The notes beneath the pieces are model-generated. The model worked only from the letters and a program-made list of their open reading frames with translations. It did not search any database and was not told the DNA's origin. From positions 1,090,457-1,154,456 of the forward strand of contig NZ_JQMJ01000003.1 in assembly GCF_000744655.1 (NCBI RefSeq): 64,000 nt of DNA, read 5' to 3'. Shown piece by piece: positions 51,725 to 61,653 of the stretch (its first letter is position 1; each line of letters opens with the position of its first letter). The position numbers and the translations under genes are program-made. The stretch is from Streptacidiphilus rugosus AM-16 (GTDB lineage: Bacteria > Actinomycetota > Actinomycetes > Streptomycetales > Streptomycetaceae).

Positions 51725-52192
51725 TCAGCCCGCCGAGGTGGTCGGCGCGCCCGCCTCGGCATGCGCGGCGACCGCAGCATGTGCGGCGGCCTCGGCGGCC
51801 TGCATGATCCGGATCAGCGGAGTGATGTCCCTGTCGAAGCTGAACTCGCGCAGGATCGTCGCCCAGCGGTCGCCGTCCCGGCGCCAGACGAAGCTGTAGC
51901 GCACCGGGATGCCCTGCTGCACCCGATGCATGATGATCGTCCCCTGCTCGCCGTGGACGCTCGTCGCGAGGAAGCGCACGTCGTCGATGCTCTCGCCCAC
52001 CCGCGCGCCCTGGTCCCTGAGGCCGCGGCGGTGCGTCATGAACTGGTCCTTCGTGATGACGGCCACCTGACCGGCCTCGTCGACCCGGATGTTCTCGAAG
52101 CTCGGGTCGTAGAGCGCGTCGAGCGCCTCCACGTCCATGGCGAGACCGGCGTTCAGGTACTCCCGCATGCGATCGACCAGCGACTCGTCCAC
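51725..52192 (-). CDS. SnoaL/NTF2-like fold protein
   Basis: 155 residues from GTG 52192, preceded by GGGGGAG. YLNAGLAMDVEALDALYDPSFENIRVDEAG and the alternating beta strands RYSFVWRRDGDRWATILREFSF match the SnoaL-like (NTF2) cone fold used by polyketide cyclases, isomerases and many orphan stress proteins. C-terminal Ala/His-rich helix. Substrate unknown. Confidence 0.72.
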   Translation of the reverse strand: MDESLVDRMREYLNAGLAMDVEALDALYDPSFENIRVDEAGQVAVITKDQFMTHRRGLRDQGARVGESIDDVRFLATSVHGEQGTIIMHRVQQGIPVRYSFVWRRDGDRWATILREFSFDRDITPLIRIMQAAEAAAHAAVAAHAEAGAPTTSAG

Positions 52193-52347
52193 AGTCAACT
52201 CCCCCTTGTACAACTGCCTCAGGCGTCCCGGGCGGGTGCGTCCGCACCACCGCCCCGCCTCACCGACCGCCAACGGCGCCACATGGTTCCGGCCGTGGCG
52301 TCCCCGTAGAGTCGCCTCAGGTGATCGGAAGCGAGGGGGCTCGGCCG

Positions 52348-53479
52348 ATGGTGCTTCGGGTACGTGGGATCGTTCTGCCGGAACGGGAGGAGCGGTCGTT
52401 CTGGATCGACGGCGACGTGCTGCGGACCGAACCGGATCAGGTGCGGCTTTCGGGTGTGGACTCGGATTCGGGGCCGGGTTCGGGGGCTGGGTGCGGGTTC
52501 AAGTTCGGGCACGGTGGCGGTGGCGGACGCGGAGACGGTCGTCGACGGTGGCTGGTTGCTGCCCGGCCTGGTCGACGTGCACACGCACCCCGGCACCGAG
52601 GACCGGAACGCCGGGTTCAGTGACACCACGCTCCGCCGCCACCTGCTCGACCACCGCGACGCGGGCGTGCTCCTGGTGCGCACCCCCGGGTCGGCGGCCA
52701 GGATTCCGGACTGGGTGGAGGACGACCCCGAGCTGCCGCGCGTCCGTTCCGCCGGCCGATGGCTGGCCACGCCCGGCCGGTTCTTCCCCGGCTTCGGACG
52801 GGACGTGAGCGAGGCCGATCTGGTCCAGGCGGCCGTCGAAGAGGCCAAGGCCGCCAACGGCTGGTGCAAAGTGATCGGCGACTGGCATCCCGACCAGCTG
52901 GCGCTCCCGCTGGAGACGCTCACCGCGGTGGTGGACGCCGTCCACGCCGTCGGCGGTCGGGTCGCCGTGCACTGCCAGACCGCCGACGGCAGCGCCAACG
53001 CGGTCCTGGCCGGTGCGGACAGCCTGGAGCACGGCATGCACCTGGACCCGGACCTCATCGACCGGATGGCGGCCCAGGGCACGGCCTTCGTGCCGACGCT
53101 CAGTGTCTTCGGCGCGGGCGCGGACCGGCGGCGCGCCCAGGAGCCCAGCGCCCGCCGCGACTGGTGGCTGGCCGGCTGGGAAGGCATGCTGCCGAACGTC
53201 GAGGCCGCGCACCAGGCCGGCGTCCGGATCCTGGCGGGCACCGACAGCTTCCCCTGCGGCACGGTCATGACGGAGGTCGACTGGCTCGTCCGCGCCGGAC
53301 TGTCCACCGAGGCCGCGCTGGGCGCGGCGTCCTGGGAGGCCCGCTCCTGGCTGGGCCTGCCAGGACTCGTCGACGGCGGCCCCGCCGACCTCGTGGCCTA
53401 CGACAGCGATCCGACCCTCGACCCCTCGGTGCTGGCCCGCCCGAGTCGCGTCATCCTGCGGGGACGGGTCGTCGCCTGA
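52348..53479 (+). CDS. amidohydrolase-family protein with apparent frameshift in a Gly/Ser linker
   Basis: The N-terminal beta-sandwich (MVLRVRGIVLPEREERSFWI, then DGDVLRTEPDQVRL) is in one frame from ATG 52348. The TIM-barrel part, from about 52500, is in another: VVDGGWLLPGLVDVHTHPG with the metal HxH, VAVHCQTADGS, SLEHGMHLDPDL and ILAGTDSFPCG. The switch falls in a Gly/Ser-rich stretch at about 52465-52505 that is itself unusual for this family. Either a pseudogene or a sequence error. Metal-dependent C-N or C-O hydrolysis is the family reaction. Confidence 0.75.
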
Positions 53480-53534
53480 GTGAGTGAGCCGGGGTGCGCC
53501 GGGTGCGCCGTGTGCGCCGCGTGCGCTGTGTGGG

Positions 53535-53593
53535 ACTGGGCGGGCTGGGCGGGCTGGGCGGGCTGGACGGAAAAGAATTTTCTTTAGCTAAAG
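53535..53593. promoter_or_regulatory. MarR operator candidate preceded by short G-rich tandem repeats
   Basis: CTTTAGCTAAAG at 53582-53593 is a perfect 12-bp palindrome lying 21 bases before the MarR ATG, inside an AT-rich patch (AAAAGAATTTTCTTTAGC). TTAGCTAA dyads are typical MarR-family sites, so autoregulation is likely. Upstream at 53535-53572 the 9-mer CTGGGCGGG is repeated three to four times. Confidence 0.65.
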
Positions 53594-53614
53594 TAATGAG
53601 CTAGGGTAAGCATC

Positions 53615-54049
53615 ATGCCTGAGTTGCCCGAGCACGACGACGCGGCGATCGCCACGCTGCGCTCCGCCGTGATGCGGCTCGCTCGGCGGCTGCGCAATCA
53701 GCGGGTGGAGGAGTCCCTCACGCCCACGGAGATGCAGGTCCTGGCCACGCTCGCCCGTTGCGGCAGTGCCACGCCGGGGGAGCTCGCCAGGCGCGAGCAC
53801 GTGCAGCCGCCGTCGATGACGCGGATCATCGCGATGCTGGAGGAGAAGGGTCTGGTGCGGCGCGAGCCGCACCCGCAGGACCGCCGGCAGGTGGTCGTCA
53901 GCAGTACCGAGCAGGCCGAGAGCATTCTCGACCAGAGCAGGGCCAAGCGTGATGCCTGGCTCGCGGAGCTCGCGTCCGGCCTGACCGAGGAGGAGTGGGC
54001 CGTGCTGCGCGCGGCTGCGCCCGTCCTCGAACGGCTGGCCCAGCTCTGA
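53615..54049 (+). CDS. MarR-family transcriptional regulator
   Basis: 144 residues. Winged HTH: LTPTEMQVLATLARCGSATPGELARREHVQPPSMTRIIAMLEEKGLVRREPHPQDRRQ, of which the recognition helix and DRR wing are typical. Followed by an MFS transporter gene in the same direction, the usual pairing for efflux control. The promoter carries a perfect palindromic operator. Confidence 0.9.
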   Translation: MPELPEHDDAAIATLRSAVMRLARRLRNQRVEESLTPTEMQVLATLARCGSATPGELARREHVQPPSMTRIIAMLEEKGLVRREPHPQDRRQVVVSSTEQAESILDQSRAKRDAWLAELASGLTEEEWAVLRAAAPVLERLAQL

Positions 54050-54128
54050 CCGGTGATGCGCCCGTCCCGCGCAACTGAGGCATGCGGAGGAGAGAAGAGA
54101 AGGACAACCGCACAGGGGACGCAAGCTC

Positions 54129-55592
54129 TTGCATTCGTCGCACGGAGAGACTGAGAACACCGAAGCCGAGACGACCGACCACGATACGAAGCTCGACCAG
54201 CACCACAGCACGACGCGCTTCACGAAGCACGACCTGAAGAACGAGAACGAGAACGAGAACGACGCCCGCGGCCACACGCGGGACGACAACCGAATACAGG
54301 GCCTCGCGAAGGACGCCGACCGCCGCCGCGGCGGGATGTTCTCCGCGCTGCACAACCGCAACTACCGCTACTTCTTCGCCGGCCAGGTCGTCTCCAACTC
54401 GGGGACGTGGATCCAGCGCATCGCGCAGGACTGGCTGGTGCTGAGCCTGACCGGCAGCACCCTCGCGGTGGGGATCACCACCGCCATGCAGTTCCTGCCC
54501 GTGCTGCTCTTCGGCCTCTTCGGCGGCGTGATCGCCGACCGCTTCCCGAAGCGGCAGCTGCTGATGTTCACCCAGGGTGCGATGGGCCTCCTCGCCGCCG
54601 CCCTCGCCGTGATGACGCTGGCCGGGGTGGTGCGGGCGGAGCACATCTACGTGTTCGCCTTCCTGCTCGGACTGGTGACCGTCGTCGACAACCCGGCCCG
54701 GCAGACCTTCGTGGTCGAGATGGTCGGCAAGTCCGACCTCGCGAACGCGGTCAGCCTCAACTCGGCCAACTTCCAGACCGCCCGGCTCATCGGGCCTGCC
54801 GTTGCGGGTGGGTTGATGGCCGCCGTCGGCGCGGGCTGGGCCTTCGCGGTCAACGCGCTGTCGTTCGGTGCCGTGATCCTCGGCCTGATGGCGATGCGCG
54901 GCAGCGAGCTGCGCCGCACACCGCAACTGCCCAGGGAAAAGGGCCAGCTGAGAGAGGGTCTGCGCTACGTCGCGGAGCGCCCGGACCTGATCTGGCCGAT
55001 CGTGCTGCTCGGCTTCATCGGCACCTTCGGCTTCAACTTTCCGACGGTGCTGTCCGGGTTCGCCTACTCGGTCTTCCATGTCGGCCCCGGGTTGTACGGT
55101 CTGCTCAACACGGCTCTGGCGGTCGGCTCCCTGGTGGGCGCCCTCCTGGCGGCGAAGCGCAGCCGCCCGCGCCTTCGGCTGCTCGTCGCAGCGGCCCTGG
55201 GTTTCGGCCTCCTTGAGGCGGCGGCGGGCCTCGCGCCGGACTACTGGGCCTTCGCCGGAGTGCTGACGCTGGTGGGTCTGCTCGGCCTGACCTGCAACAC
55301 GGCGGCGAACGCGCTGGTCCAGCTTCGTACGGCACCGGAGATGCGGGGACGGGTCATGAGCCTCTTCATGATGGTCTTCGCGGGAGGCACGCCACTGGGA
55401 GCACCGCTCGTCGGCTGGCTGACGCAGCAGTACGGGCCTCGGGTGGGGCTGCTGGCGTGCGGACTGGTCTCGGCGGCGGCAGCCGGCGTGGTGGGCCTGG
55501 TCCTTGCGAGGATCGGACAGCTGCGACTGCGGTTCGATCTGCTGCACGGGTTCGGGCAGCAGGGGCACGTGGTGGCGCTGGTGCCGCGATAA
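54129..55592 (+). CDS. MFS efflux transporter (EntS/MFS_3-like)
   Basis: 487 residues from TTG 54129. The first ~65 residues are a hydrophilic Asp/Glu/His/Asn-rich leader (an ENENENEND stretch), unusual for MFS proteins. Then about 12 helices with RNYRYFFAGQVVSNSGTWIQRIAQDWLVL, GVIADRFPKRQLL and VDNPARQTFVVEMV, the pattern of the MFS_3 (enterobactin-exporter-like) group. A later start near residue 68 (MFSALHNRNYR) is possible. Probably repressed by the upstream MarR protein. Confidence 0.87.
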   Translation: MHSSHGETENTEAETTDHDTKLDQHHSTTRFTKHDLKNENENENDARGHTRDDNRIQGLAKDADRRRGGMFSALHNRNYRYFFAGQVVSNSGTWIQRIAQDWLVLSLTGSTLAVGITTAMQFLPVLLFGLFGGVIADRFPKRQLLMFTQGAMGLLAAALAVMTLAGVVRAEHIYVFAFLLGLVTVVDNPARQTFVVEMVGKSDLANAVSLNSANFQTARLIGPAVAGGLMAAVGAGWAFAVNALSFGAVILGLMAMRGSELRRTPQLPREKGQLREGLRYVAERPDLIWPIVLLGFIGTFGFNFPTVLSGFAYSVFHVGPGLYGLLNTALAVGSLVGALLAAKRSRPRLRLLVAAALGFGLLEAAAGLAPDYWAFAGVLTLVGLLGLTCNTAANALVQLRTAPEMRGRVMSLFMMVFAGGTPLGAPLVGWLTQQYGPRVGLLACGLVSAAAAGVVGLVLARIGQLRLRFDLLHGFGQQGHVVALVPR

Positions 55593-55674
55593 GAAGATCA
55601 ACTAGGGTCTGAGCTGGGGGTTTTCACTCTTGTGAGTGATGGTGTGGGGCTTGGTGGGGTGTCATAATTGTTCT

Positions 55675-57123
55675 ATGGACGCCTCGATGTTCGGGGGCGG
55701 GTGTGAAGACGGAGATGCGTCCATGGGTGAGGTGTTTTCTGCCTCGCTGGGGGACGTGTTCCGTGCCGATCCCCTGACTCCCTCAAGCTCCCGCCAGGCC
55801 CGTGCTGCGAGCACCGAGCCGCTGCGGACCCTGCCCTCTTCTTCTCTGACGTTCTTGGCCGCGCTCGCGGCGGAGGACGACGACGCCCTGTGCGCGGCCG
55901 GTGCCCCCTTCCAGGCCGAGCAACTCCTCGCGCTGGTCCGCTTCGAGGAGATGGTGGGGGCGGAGCTCGCACGCCGGGTGGCGGTGTTCGACCGCACCGG
56001 CGCGGTCGCCGCCACCCGTTCCCGGACGGCGAAGGGGTTCCTGCAGACCCACGGGCAGTTGAGCGACCGGACGGCGAAGCAGCTCGTCGACCGCGCACGC
56101 CGCCTGGACACCCTCCGCACCGTCCGCACCGCCCTCACCGACGGGGAACTCTCGGCCAGCCAGGCCGAGGTCATCGCCCACGAGATCACCGACGTCGAGG
56201 ACCCGCAGGCCCGCGAACAGGCCGAAGAACTCCTGGTCGAGCAGGCCAAGACCCTCCACCTCGGTCAGCTCAAGCAGGCCGCCCGGCAGGTCCGCGCCCA
56301 CCTGGTCGAAGAACAGGAGCCGCAGGCGAAGGACGCCCCGGCGCTGTTCCGCTCCACCGCGAGGCTGTCGCAGACCGGCACCAGCGATGACCCGTTCTGG
56401 GTCCTGACCGCCGAACTGTCGGCCGTCGCCGGGGAGAAGCTCCGCGTCGCCCTGGAGGCCGCGATGGGCACCCCCGTCGAGGGCGAGACCCGCAGCCATC
56501 CGGAGCGGATGGGCGACGCCCTCGAAGCGGTCGCCGACCTCGCGCTGGGCTGCGACAAGCTGCCCACCACCGGCGGCCAGCGCCCGCACTTCACCGTGAT
56601 CGCGGACCTGGACGCGCTGCGGGAGGAGTGCCCCGCCCACCCCACCTTCGACGGGGACGACGACCCCGAGCAGCCCCCGGCCGACGACGACGTGTCGGGG
56701 TTGCTGCACCCGGTCGGCGTCGCCACCAGCACGCGGGGGTTCCATCTTCCGCGGTGGCAGGCCCGCAAGGAGTCCTGCGACTGCCGGCTCCGGGTGATCC
56801 TCACCAAGGGCCAGGGCAAGCCGGTCTCCATCGGCCGCGCCACCCGCACCGTCCCCGCGCACCTGCGGGACGCGGTCATCGCCCGGGACCGGCACTGCGT
56901 CTGGCCCGGCTGCACAAGGCCACCCACCTGGTGCGAGGCCCACCACCTGACCCACTGGGCCGACGGCGGCCACACCAGCCTCGACAACCTGGCCCTGCTC
57001 TGCGGGGAACACCACACCGACCTCCACCACACCGGCTGGGAGTTGGAGATGACCAACGGCAGGCCCAGGGCGGTGCCACCCCCGGACACACCCCCACCCC
57101 CCAACACCCGCTACCCCCGCTGA
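55675..57123 (+). CDS. DUF222/HNH endonuclease-domain protein
   Basis: About 482 residues from ATG 55675 (ATG 55723 also possible). DUF222 helical region (FLQTHGQLSDRTAKQLVDRAR, GELSASQAEVIAHEI) followed by a C-terminal HNH nuclease: CVWPGCTRPPTWCEAHH, then LTHWADGGHTSLDNLALLC and GEHHTDLHH. This is the 13E12/REP-like family abundant in actinobacteria, often variable between strains. Biological target unknown. A bidirectional terminator follows. Confidence 0.88.
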   Translation: MDASMFGGGCEDGDASMGEVFSASLGDVFRADPLTPSSSRQARAASTEPLRTLPSSSLTFLAALAAEDDDALCAAGAPFQAEQLLALVRFEEMVGAELARRVAVFDRTGAVAATRSRTAKGFLQTHGQLSDRTAKQLVDRARRLDTLRTVRTALTDGELSASQAEVIAHEITDVEDPQAREQAEELLVEQAKTLHLGQLKQAARQVRAHLVEEQEPQAKDAPALFRSTARLSQTGTSDDPFWVLTAELSAVAGEKLRVALEAAMGTPVEGETRSHPERMGDALEAVADLALGCDKLPTTGGQRPHFTVIADLDALREECPAHPTFDGDDDPEQPPADDDVSGLLHPVGVATSTRGFHLPRWQARKESCDCRLRVILTKGQGKPVSIGRATRTVPAHLRDAVIARDRHCVWPGCTRPPTWCEAHHLTHWADGGHTSLDNLALLCGEHHTDLHHTGWELEMTNGRPRAVPPPDTPPPPNTRYPR

Positions 57124-57136
57124 ACAACCCCACAAC

Positions 57137-57173
57137 GTGCCGATGAGCCGCCCACCCGGCGGCCCATCGGCAC
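57137..57173. terminator. bidirectional hairpin terminator between convergent genes
   Basis: GTGCCGATG and CATCGGCAC flank an inner GCCGCC-CACCC-GGCGGC stem. It lies between the HNH gene (+) and the GNAT gene (-). Confidence 0.8.
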
Positions 57174-57208
57174 GCCCACATGTCCGCATGCCCAAGGGGC
57201 AACGGCCC

Positions 57209-57754
57209 CTACTTCAGCCGCATCGCGAAGAGCATGCCGGGCCAGCTCGGGCGGCCCTCCCTCGGAACCTCGAAGGGTGCGACCTCCACGAAGCCCTGGT
57301 CGGCGTACCACGCCTTCAACCGGCCGTCGTCGCCCGCGAAGCAGTCGACCCGCACGAGGTCCAGGCCGCGTCGGGCCGCCTCGGCCACGGCCTCCGCGAT
57401 GAGGAACCCGCCGACGTCGCGGCCCTTGAACGCTCGGGAGGTGGCGAGCAGGTTGATGAACAGCTCCGGCTCCTCCACGGGGGCGATATAGGCCCCCGGA
57501 GTGCCGGAGACGGAGAGGACGCCCGCGATCTCGTCCGTCGCCGTTACCGCCACGCGCAGTTCGTTGCGGTCGATCCGGCCCTGCATCCGCTCCACCTGCA
57601 GCGGATTCTCGGACCAGTGGTCGGTGCCCCACTGGGCGACGCGGCCGAGGCCGACGAGCCAGTCCATGATGCCGTCCATGACGGCCAGCACGCCTGCGAG
57701 ATCGTCCGAGGTGGCCGGGCGGATGCGTAGTTCGTGTCCGGTGGTGTTGGTCAT
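57209..57754 (-). CDS. GNAT-family N-acetyltransferase
   Basis: 181 residues from ATG 57754. LRIRPATSDDLAGVLAVMDG, AVTATDEIAGVLSVSG, SRAFKGRDVGGFLIAEAVAEAARRG (acetyl-CoA pyrophosphate loop region) and LKAWYADQGFVEV are canonical GNAT elements. Substrate unknown. Divergent from thpR. Confidence 0.85.
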   Translation of the reverse strand: MTNTTGHELRIRPATSDDLAGVLAVMDGIMDWLVGLGRVAQWGTDHWSENPLQVERMQGRIDRNELRVAVTATDEIAGVLSVSGTPGAYIAPVEEPELFINLLATSRAFKGRDVGGFLIAEAVAEAARRGLDLVRVDCFAGDDGRLKAWYADQGFVEVAPFEVPREGRPSWPGMLFAMRLK

Positions 57755-57847
57755 GTGATCATTTCTATCCCACCTGTGGCGTCCGACTGGTGAGCACTCA
57801 CGTGGACGTGCATTCCGCTGCCGGAGGTCTTCGTAGAGACTGCCGGG

Positions 57848-58402
57848 ATGAGACTCTTCCTCGCCGTCTTGCCGCCGGAGTCGGCGGTCCAGGAACTGGA
57901 CGCTGCCGTGCGTCCGCTGCGCATGCTTCCGCAGGGGACGGGGCTGCGCTGGACGGGGTTGGAGTCGTGGCACCTGACGCTGGCCTTCCTGGGCCATGTG
58001 GACGCGGAGCAGCTCGCGGCGCTCGAACCGCGGTTGGCGCACATCGCGCACGAGCATGCGGCGCACCGGCTCCGGCTCGCCGGGGCGGGGCGCTTCGGGG
58101 ACCGGGCGCTGTGGGTAGGTGTCTCCGGTGACACGCTCGCGCTCCGCAAGCTCGCCGAAGCGGCGGCGGACGCCGCGCGCCGCAGCGGGATAGGGGTGGA
58201 CGAGCGACCCTTCCGCGCCCATCTCACCTTGGCCCGGAGCGGCACGGCTCGCGCGGACCTGAAGGCTCTGGCCGGAGCGCTGGCGGACTTCCAAGGCGAG
58301 GAGTGGACGGCGGGCACGCTCTGTCTGATGCGTAGCTACCTCGGTGCCGGACCCGCGCACTACGAGGTCGTCGGGGAATGGCCGCTCACGCCTGAGAGCT
58401 GA
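57848..58402 (+). CDS. thpR: RNA 2',3'-cyclic phosphodiesterase (LigT/ThpR)
   Basis: 184 residues. Starts MRLFLAVLPP; the two H-x-T/S-x motifs are HLTLAFLG and HLTLARSG, about 85 residues apart, the catalytic pair of the 2H phosphoesterase superfamily. Hydrolyses 2',3'-cyclic phosphate RNA ends to 2'-phosphates. Short overlap-free gap to the convergent MFS gene. Confidence 0.9.
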   Translation: MRLFLAVLPPESAVQELDAAVRPLRMLPQGTGLRWTGLESWHLTLAFLGHVDAEQLAALEPRLAHIAHEHAAHRLRLAGAGRFGDRALWVGVSGDTLALRKLAEAAADAARRSGIGVDERPFRAHLTLARSGTARADLKALAGALADFQGEEWTAGTLCLMRSYLGAGPAHYEVVGEWPLTPES

Positions 58403-58428
58403 CCCGCGACGCCGAGGATCCGAACCCC

Positions 58429-59793
58429 TCAGACGGATGCGGCGCCCACCGGCTCGGACTCGATCCCGGGCCCGGAGGACCCGGGCCGACGCTCCGCCGT
58501 GGAGCCGTGCTCCGCAACGGACTCCGCAACAGACCCCGCAACGGACGTCGTCGTCGCCTCGGTGGGCGCGGTCAGCCACTTCCGGCAGGTGACCAGGAGC
58601 ACGGCCCCGGCGGCGATGCCGCCGCAGGCGATCAGGGCTGCCGCGCGCAGGGATTCGCCGACCACGGCCCCGGAGGCGGCTGAGCCCAGCGCGTTGCCGG
58701 TGGAGAAGACCGTGACCAGCCAGGCGAAGGCCTCCGTCGTGGTTCCGGCCGGGGCGAGCTCCGCGATGAGGACGAACGCCGCCGCCAGCAGCGGGGCGAG
58801 GCCGAGGCCGGAGAGGGTCGCGGCCGCGCTCATCCCCAACGGACCGGGCACCGCGAGCAGCGGCAGGTAGCAGGCGGCCATGCCGGCGGCGAGGGCCCAG
58901 GTGCGCGTGGAGGTGGGGGACTTCCAGCGGACCGCGCCGTAGGCGAGGGCGCCGAGCAGGCCTGCGAAGGCGGCGAGCGCGAGCAGGAGCCCGGCTCCGC
59001 CGGGGAGTCCGTGGTGCTCCTGGGCGTAGGCGACGAAGAGGATGTTCTGGCCGCCGACGGACCAGCCCGTCCCGGCGAAGGCGAGCAGCAGCAGCACCAG
59101 GCCGCGCGAGCGCAGCGGCCCGAGCCAGTGGTGGCGGGGTCGACCTGCGGCTCCCGGCCCGATCTCACCGTTCGCGCCGACTGCTGCCCCCGGAGCCGCG
59201 GCCCCGGACGACGCTGGCCGCCAGGCGCGGGCGGGGGCGGAGGTCGCGACGAGGAGGGTGCCCGCGATGCCGAGACCGGCTGCCAGCCACAGCGCGGCGT
59301 TCGGCGAGCCGAAGGCGGCGATGCCGGCGACCAGCAGGGGGCCGGCGACGTAGAGGAGTTGCTGCGAGGCGGAGTCGAGGGCGTAGGCGGTCTCCAACTG
59401 CTCCTCGGCGACGATGTCCGGCCACAGCGCGCGCAGGCACGGTTCCAGCGGCGGCATGGCGACGCCCGCCAGGGCCGCACCGGTGACCGCCATGGCGGCG
59501 GAGCGCGGGTCGACGGCGAGCAGGACGTAGCCCGTCGCGGCGACGACGGCCGAGGCGAGCAGCACGCGGGGCTGGCCGAGCCGGTCGACCGCGCGGCCGA
59601 GCACCGGGCCGCCGACGGCCGCGCTGATCGCGTAGGCGGCGGTGGTCAGGCCCACCTGGGCGTAGGAGGCGCCCGCGCCGCGCAGTGCGAGTGCGATGGC
59701 GACGACCGTCATGCCCGCGGGGAGACGTCCGGTCAGGGTGCCGGAGAGGAGGCGGGCGACGACGGGGGCGCGCAGCACGGAGAGATAGCCCAT
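58429..59793 (-). CDS. MFS transporter
   Basis: 454 residues, about 12 helices: ARLLSGTLTGRLPAGMTVVAIAL, GGPVLGRAVDRLGQPRVLL (MFS loop 2-3 motif), ALWPDIVAEEQLETAYALD and TTTEAFAWLVTVFSTGNALGSA. C-terminal tail hydrophilic, Ser/Glu-rich. Substrate unknown; likely efflux. A 14-bp palindrome sits just upstream of its ATG at 59793. Confidence 0.87.
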   Translation of the reverse strand: MGYLSVLRAPVVARLLSGTLTGRLPAGMTVVAIALALRGAGASYAQVGLTTAAYAISAAVGGPVLGRAVDRLGQPRVLLASAVVAATGYVLLAVDPRSAAMAVTGAALAGVAMPPLEPCLRALWPDIVAEEQLETAYALDSASQQLLYVAGPLLVAGIAAFGSPNAALWLAAGLGIAGTLLVATSAPARAWRPASSGAAAPGAAVGANGEIGPGAAGRPRHHWLGPLRSRGLVLLLLAFAGTGWSVGGQNILFVAYAQEHHGLPGGAGLLLALAAFAGLLGALAYGAVRWKSPTSTRTWALAAGMAACYLPLLAVPGPLGMSAAATLSGLGLAPLLAAAFVLIAELAPAGTTTEAFAWLVTVFSTGNALGSAASGAVVGESLRAAALIACGGIAAGAVLLVTCRKWLTAPTEATTTSVAGSVAESVAEHGSTAERRPGSSGPGIESEPVGAASV

Positions 59794-59803
59794 GGATAAA
59801 CAA

Positions 59804-59817
59804 GTTATACGTATAAC
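59804..59817. promoter_or_regulatory. operator-like palindrome upstream of the MFS gene
   Basis: GTTATACGTATAAC is a perfect 14-bp dyad ten bases from the MFS start codon. AT-rich against the GC-rich background. No regulator gene is adjacent. The 59794-60160 region otherwise holds no recognisable gene, only Arg/Lys-rich short frames and the csp terminator. Confidence 0.6.
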
Positions 59818-60077
59818 CGATGAGAAGCAAAGCCGCCGTCGATCGGGATTCGGTCAAGCTCGGCCAGAAGCGGAAAAGGCACCTCGAACTCACGGACCGA
59901 GCCGACCTGAAGACGACCGCCGGGCAGCGGTTCAAGCCGCCCGCGAGGGCCCGGCAAAGGCAGCAAAGGCGGTGGTGATGACTGCGGCAATGGCGATGGC
60001 AATGACCGCCGCAACGCCCGTTGCACAGACGCCGGCAGACGTCGGCAGACGTCGGCAAAGGCGGCCGCGCAAAAGGC

Positions 60078-60117
60078 AGAGGGCCTCGCCCCGGCGGTGT
60101 GCCGGGGCAGGCCCTCT
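60078..60117 (-). terminator. intrinsic terminator of the cold-shock gene
   Basis: On the - strand AGAGGGCCT..GCCCCGGC loops through ACACC to GCCGGGGC..AGGCCCTCT and is followed by GCCTTTT. It lies about 45 bases after the csp stop. Confidence 0.82.
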
Positions 60118-60160
60118 TGGGTACTGCGTGGACTACTGGTGACTCAGTTGGAAGTCAGAC

Positions 60161-60364
60161 CTACAGCGGGGTGACGTTCTCCGCCTGCGGGCCCTTCGGG
60201 CCCTGGGTGACGTCGAACTCCACGGTCTGGTTCTCCTCCAGCGAGCGGAAGCCGCTCGAGTTGATGGCGGAGTAGTGGACGAAGACATCGGGGCCGCCGC
60301 CGTCCTGGGCGATGAAGCCGAAGCCCTTCTCGGCGTTGAACCACTTGACGGTTCCGGTCGCCAT
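60161..60364 (-). CDS. CspA-family cold-shock protein
   Basis: 67 residues: [21 protein letters not shown] (RNP1 is KGFGFI), DVFVHYSAI (RNP2), [16 protein letters not shown]. Single-stranded nucleic-acid-binding OB fold; RNA chaperone. ATG 60364 follows AAGGAG. The transcript probably has a long leader (60365-60560), typical of csp genes. Divergent from mqnA, a common arrangement in Streptomyces. Confidence 0.95.
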   Translation of the reverse strand: MATGTVKWFNAEKGFGFIAQDGGGPDVFVHYSAINSSGFRSLEENQTVEFDVTQGPKGPQAENVTPL

Positions 60365-60584
60365 ACCGTTCTCCTTGCGAGGGACGAAATGGACGCCACA
60401 CTGCGTGGCATCCGGTCCGCTGCGCTGATCACCCCGCCGTGCCTTCCAGGTACTTCTGTGACAAAGCTCTGAAAACCACAGAAGCCCGCGGTCACATGTG
60501 CTCCGCAGGCTTCAGTACTGCATGGGAAATCAAACTGCAACTGCAGAAACCCTAGCACGCAGCCCCGCCCCCGGCCAGGGATGA

Positions 60585-61496
<912 letters not shown>

Positions 61497-61653
61497 GCGC
61501 TCGCCGACCCGCCCGGACCGCCCGGACCGCACTGGCCTGACTGGCCACCGTCCACCCTGACCTCCTGGCCACCCTGGACCCGCTCCGACCCGCCACGGCG
61601 GGCCGGGCCGGGTCAGCCCCGGGAGCGGAAGGGCCCTGGCGTAGGCTGACGAG

